Below, one piece after another: positions 32,419 to 34,266 of a stretch of DNA of 34,266 nt. The notes under the pieces are model-generated. The model was not told the origin of the DNA, did not search any database, and saw nothing but the letters and a program-made list of their open reading frames with translations. Both the position numbers and the translations under genes were made by a program. Position 1 is the first letter of the stretch, and each line of letters begins with the position of its first letter. Source of the DNA: JAKEGK01 sp036507695 (GTDB lineage Bacteria > Pseudomonadota > Gammaproteobacteria > SZUA-152); assembly GCA_036507695.1 (NCBI GenBank), contig DATCIR010000070.1, positions 1 through 34,266 on the forward strand. Reading direction: 5' to 3'.

Positions 32419-33276
32419 CTACCACTCCAGACTGAAGAAATAAACGGCAACGCCCAGAACAGACACGAATGCGCCACTGACCGCCCGCCAGTTATGCCGC
32501 TCTTTTAACATAACCGCCGCCAATGGCAATACAAATAACGGACTGGTCGAGTTCAACACCACGGCTGCCGCGGCATGTGTGTACTTCAATGCCGCTACTG
32601 AAAGCCAGGTACCCAAAAACGCCCCAATCACGGCAGCAAGCAATAAGCGATTGCGTAATTTTCTGTTTTGCAAAGGTTGCACCCAATTCAGCAAAGAACG
32701 GCTGAGCAATCCCCACAAAACCAAGCCAGACACCGCCCAAAGCGTTCTGATTAACGTGGCATCCAGGGCCGGAATATCCTTGACACCGATCTTGGTTAGG
32801 ATTATTCCCAGCGCATTGGCCAAAACAAACAGCGCGCCAAAAAGCAAGCCCGCCCGCCACCGAGTGAACTCCGCGTTAACCACGCTGCGCTCCCAAAGCA
32901 CATAAGCGACACCAACAATAGCCAACAACAATCCTATCGCGGCGTTGATACGAATGCTTTCGCCAAGAACGGTAATAGCGATTAATGCCGTGGCGACGGG
33001 GATCAAACCGCCCATCAAGAGTGTTAACCGCGACCCCAGCCGCTGAATGGTCATAAAATACAGGGTATCGCCCAAACAAATGCCCGCCAGTCCACTGGCC
33101 GCCAACAGCAGACAAGCGTCTGCTGAAATATCGGCAAGGCCAAAGGGAATCAACAACAACCCGATGCACGCAACCGCCACTATGCCTTTAAACAGGTTCA
33201 TGGCGACTGCCGATATTTGTTGGCCTGCCTGCTGGAACAACACAGCGGACACGGCCCAGCAAAACGCTGAACTCAA
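32419..33276 (-). CDS. EamA/DMT-family transporter
   Basis: A protein of about 285 residues or slightly more, with ten predicted helices in two EamA repeats, the drug/metabolite transporter fold that exports amino acids or other metabolites. Each repeat ends in the usual conserved region (LGESIRINAAIGLLLAIVGVAYVL in the first). The only ordinary start codon in frame is a TTG at 33276, which begins in the middle of the first helix. The frame remains open for about 22 codons upstream (IYLHLLGGIAALSSAFCW would complete the helix), with AAAAGGAA near its beginning. A non-standard start such as ACG, or a sequence error, is therefore possible. Confidence 0.85.
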   Translation of the reverse strand: MSSAFCWAVSAVLFQQAGQQISAVAMNLFKGIVAVACIGLLLIPFGLADISADACLLLAASGLAGICLGDTLYFMTIQRLGSRLTLLMGGLIPVATALIAITVLGESIRINAAIGLLLAIVGVAYVLWERSVVNAEFTRWRAGLLFGALFVLANALGIILTKIGVKDIPALDATLIRTLWAVSGLVLWGLLSRSLLNWVQPLQNRKLRNRLLLAAVIGAFLGTWLSVAALKYTHAAAAVVLNSTSPLFVLPLAAVMLKERHNWRAVSGAFVSVLGVAVYFFSLEW

Positions 33277-33996
33277 TGCCGCAATGCCGCCCAGTAAATG
33301 CAGGTAAATGGGATTCGTAAACCGTTCCTTTTCTGTGCTTCAAGGTACATCTTAACGCATGCTGGAAAAAACTCCGCTCAATCAACCGGACATGCTGATT
33401 GTTAGCCACTTACTGACGAGGCGCATGGAAAGGATGCCCTTCAACCAAGACCGTCAGCAGCAGGGAGAAGGTGAGACCCGGAACGGGTCGAGAAGCTGGC
33501 CTGGGCCATGCTGCTGTCGAGCATTCTTTTCGAAACAAGAATGGATGTATTTACGGCGTATCTTGGTTGAAGGGTATCCTTTCCATGTGACTCAGTAATA
33601 GGTATTAGTGGGCATGCGCACACCGGAGCTTTGCGCTAGGCAAAGCATGCAAATCAAATTTTCTCGTCTGACAAATCTGTGGGCAATCCAACCCTGAAAA
33701 AACGTTAACGCAAAGGCGCGACGCCGCAAAGAATTCCAACTATTACAATCCATGCGAGCGTATCGTCTGGATACGCTATCGGATCGCCCTATCCGGCATC
33801 TAATGCGATCCTCGCCTGTTTTTAAAAATTATCCGTCACCCTAAGGATTTACGCAACACCTCGAATCTGCTACATTTGGATCTGCTACATTTCATGACAA
33901 GCGGTTCTCCTTTTTGGTTTCTTCGTTTGGCGAAAGGGCGTTTATCCTTCTTATACTCTTGGATCATGCACCCCCGGGCTACGCAGGCAGGCGGCT
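33277..33996. other. Intergenic region with repeat elements
   Basis: These 720 bases contain the inverted-repeat element at 33410-33598 and a 15-bp direct duplication (33865-33879 and 33880-33894, starting ATCTGCTACATTT). A perfect hairpin AGCGTATC (33757-33764) with GATACGCT (33770-33777) is followed at once by a second (CGGAT/ATCCG, 33780-33795). A possible -10 box TATACT lies at 33952-33957, 40 bp before the last gene. No complete protein gene is visible. Confidence 0.55.
33410..33598. mobile_element. MITE-like inverted-repeat element
   Basis: The arms 33424-33450 and 33561-33587 are complementary over 27 bp with one mismatch (beginning CATGGAAAGGAT). Outside them TTACTGA (33410-33416) is matched by TCAGTAA (33592-33598). 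The interior contains further hairpins: GACCCG-gaa-CGGGTC, and CATTCTT paired with AAGAATG. No transposase frame is present. The structure suits a small non-autonomous transposable element; no target-site duplication was recognised at the edges. Confidence 0.65.
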
Positions 33997-34266
33997 ATGG
34001 AAATCTTAGTTAAACCCTCGGGCGACAAACAATTTGTGATTTTGCAGCGCGCGTCACTGCCGTCCGCGGAGTACGCCGCGTGGCGTACCCTGAACGCCCA
34101 GGATCCACGGCTGCACCGGGAACTCGCCGCCGCGCTGCAAAATGATCACGACACCTTGGCAAAAATCGCCCGTTATGATGGTTTTCAATCCGGACAGCAG
34201 CACAATCCGGAACATATGGCCACTAAACTGCTCAGCAACGACAAGCTGGTCGTCCGCTACCAGGCG
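33997..34266 (+). CDS. Unidentified protein, partial at window end
   Basis: An open frame of 90 codons runs off the right end without a stop. The ATG is preceded by AGGCGG. The protein start is MEILVKPSGDKQFVILQ, followed by an Ala/Arg/Leu-rich helical part and then NPEHMATKLLSNDKLVVRY. There is no signal peptide or membrane segment in the visible part. Codon use is GC-rich and protein-like. I do not recognise the family. Confidence 0.6.
   Translation, partial: MEILVKPSGDKQFVILQRASLPSAEYAAWRTLNAQDPRLHRELAAALQNDHDTLAKIARYDGFQSGQQHNPEHMATKLLSNDKLVVRYQA

Noticed and set aside
33359..33623. Open frames on both strands across the inverted-repeat element.
   Set aside because: They lie entirely within the repeat arms and hairpins and have no homologue-like features.

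Overview
The window looks like chromosomal DNA of a free-living Gram-negative gammaproteobacterium of roughly 50% GC. This rests on the gene complement: a fused rlmK-rlmL rRNA methyltransferase, YcgL, a GlrK/GlrR two-component operon with a lipoprotein gene between kinase and regulator, ApaH, signal peptidase I, several lipobox-bearing lipoproteins and ABC importers with periplasmic binding proteins. The species cannot be named from the sequence. No rRNA, tRNA, CRISPR array, prophage or transposase gene was found.

Layout. 1-5.3 kb, all minus strand: typA/bipA, a small four-helix membrane protein, pip (proline iminopeptidase), dtd and lepB. 5.3-6.2 kb: a gene-free stretch rich in hairpins that ends in a strong minus-strand terminator. 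6.2-9.7 kb, minus: glrK, a QseG-like lipoprotein gene and glrR. 10.2-14.2 kb, plus: an orphan GAF-domain histidine kinase followed by a two-gene ABC exporter. 14.2-15.3 kb: a rubredoxin gene, a truncated CHRD-domain fragment, a dispersed-repeat-like hairpin element and a strong symmetrical terminator. 15.3-17.4 kb, minus: a translationally coupled pair made of a polytopic membrane protein and a von Willebrand A (vWA) lipoprotein. 18.2-22.1 kb: rlmKL (plus), then ycgL, a degenerate receiver protein and a DksA/TraR-like zinc protein (minus). 22.2-26.0 kb, minus: a YfbK-type vWA lipoprotein, an ECF sigma factor and a putative anti-sigma factor with a cysteine-rich periplasmic tail. 26.2-27.1 kb: apaH. 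27.3-29.5 kb, plus: a four-helix membrane protein and a HemN-like radical SAM enzyme. 29.5-32.3 kb, minus: a complete nitrate/sulfonate/thiamine-precursor-type ABC importer. 32.4-33.3 kb: an EamA-type transporter. 33.4-34.3 kb: a MITE-like inverted-repeat element and the start of an unidentified gene cut by the window end.

Functional links. GlrK and GlrR form a two-component pair, with the lipoprotein as probable accessory. The ECF sigma and its putative anti-sigma are adjacent, with the vWA lipoprotein just upstream. The membrane protein and vWA lipoprotein at 15.3-17.4 kb overlap by ATGA and probably act together. The three importer genes form a full transporter.

The most unusual features are not classical genes. 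Several intergenic regions carry arrays of 11-15 bp direct repeats, each different in sequence. There are also two larger inverted-repeat elements, a hairpin cluster between glrR and typA that may be a structured RNA, and a receiver-like protein without its phosphorylation site. The least explained protein modules are the membrane/vWA pair and the radical SAM/membrane-protein pair next to the importer.
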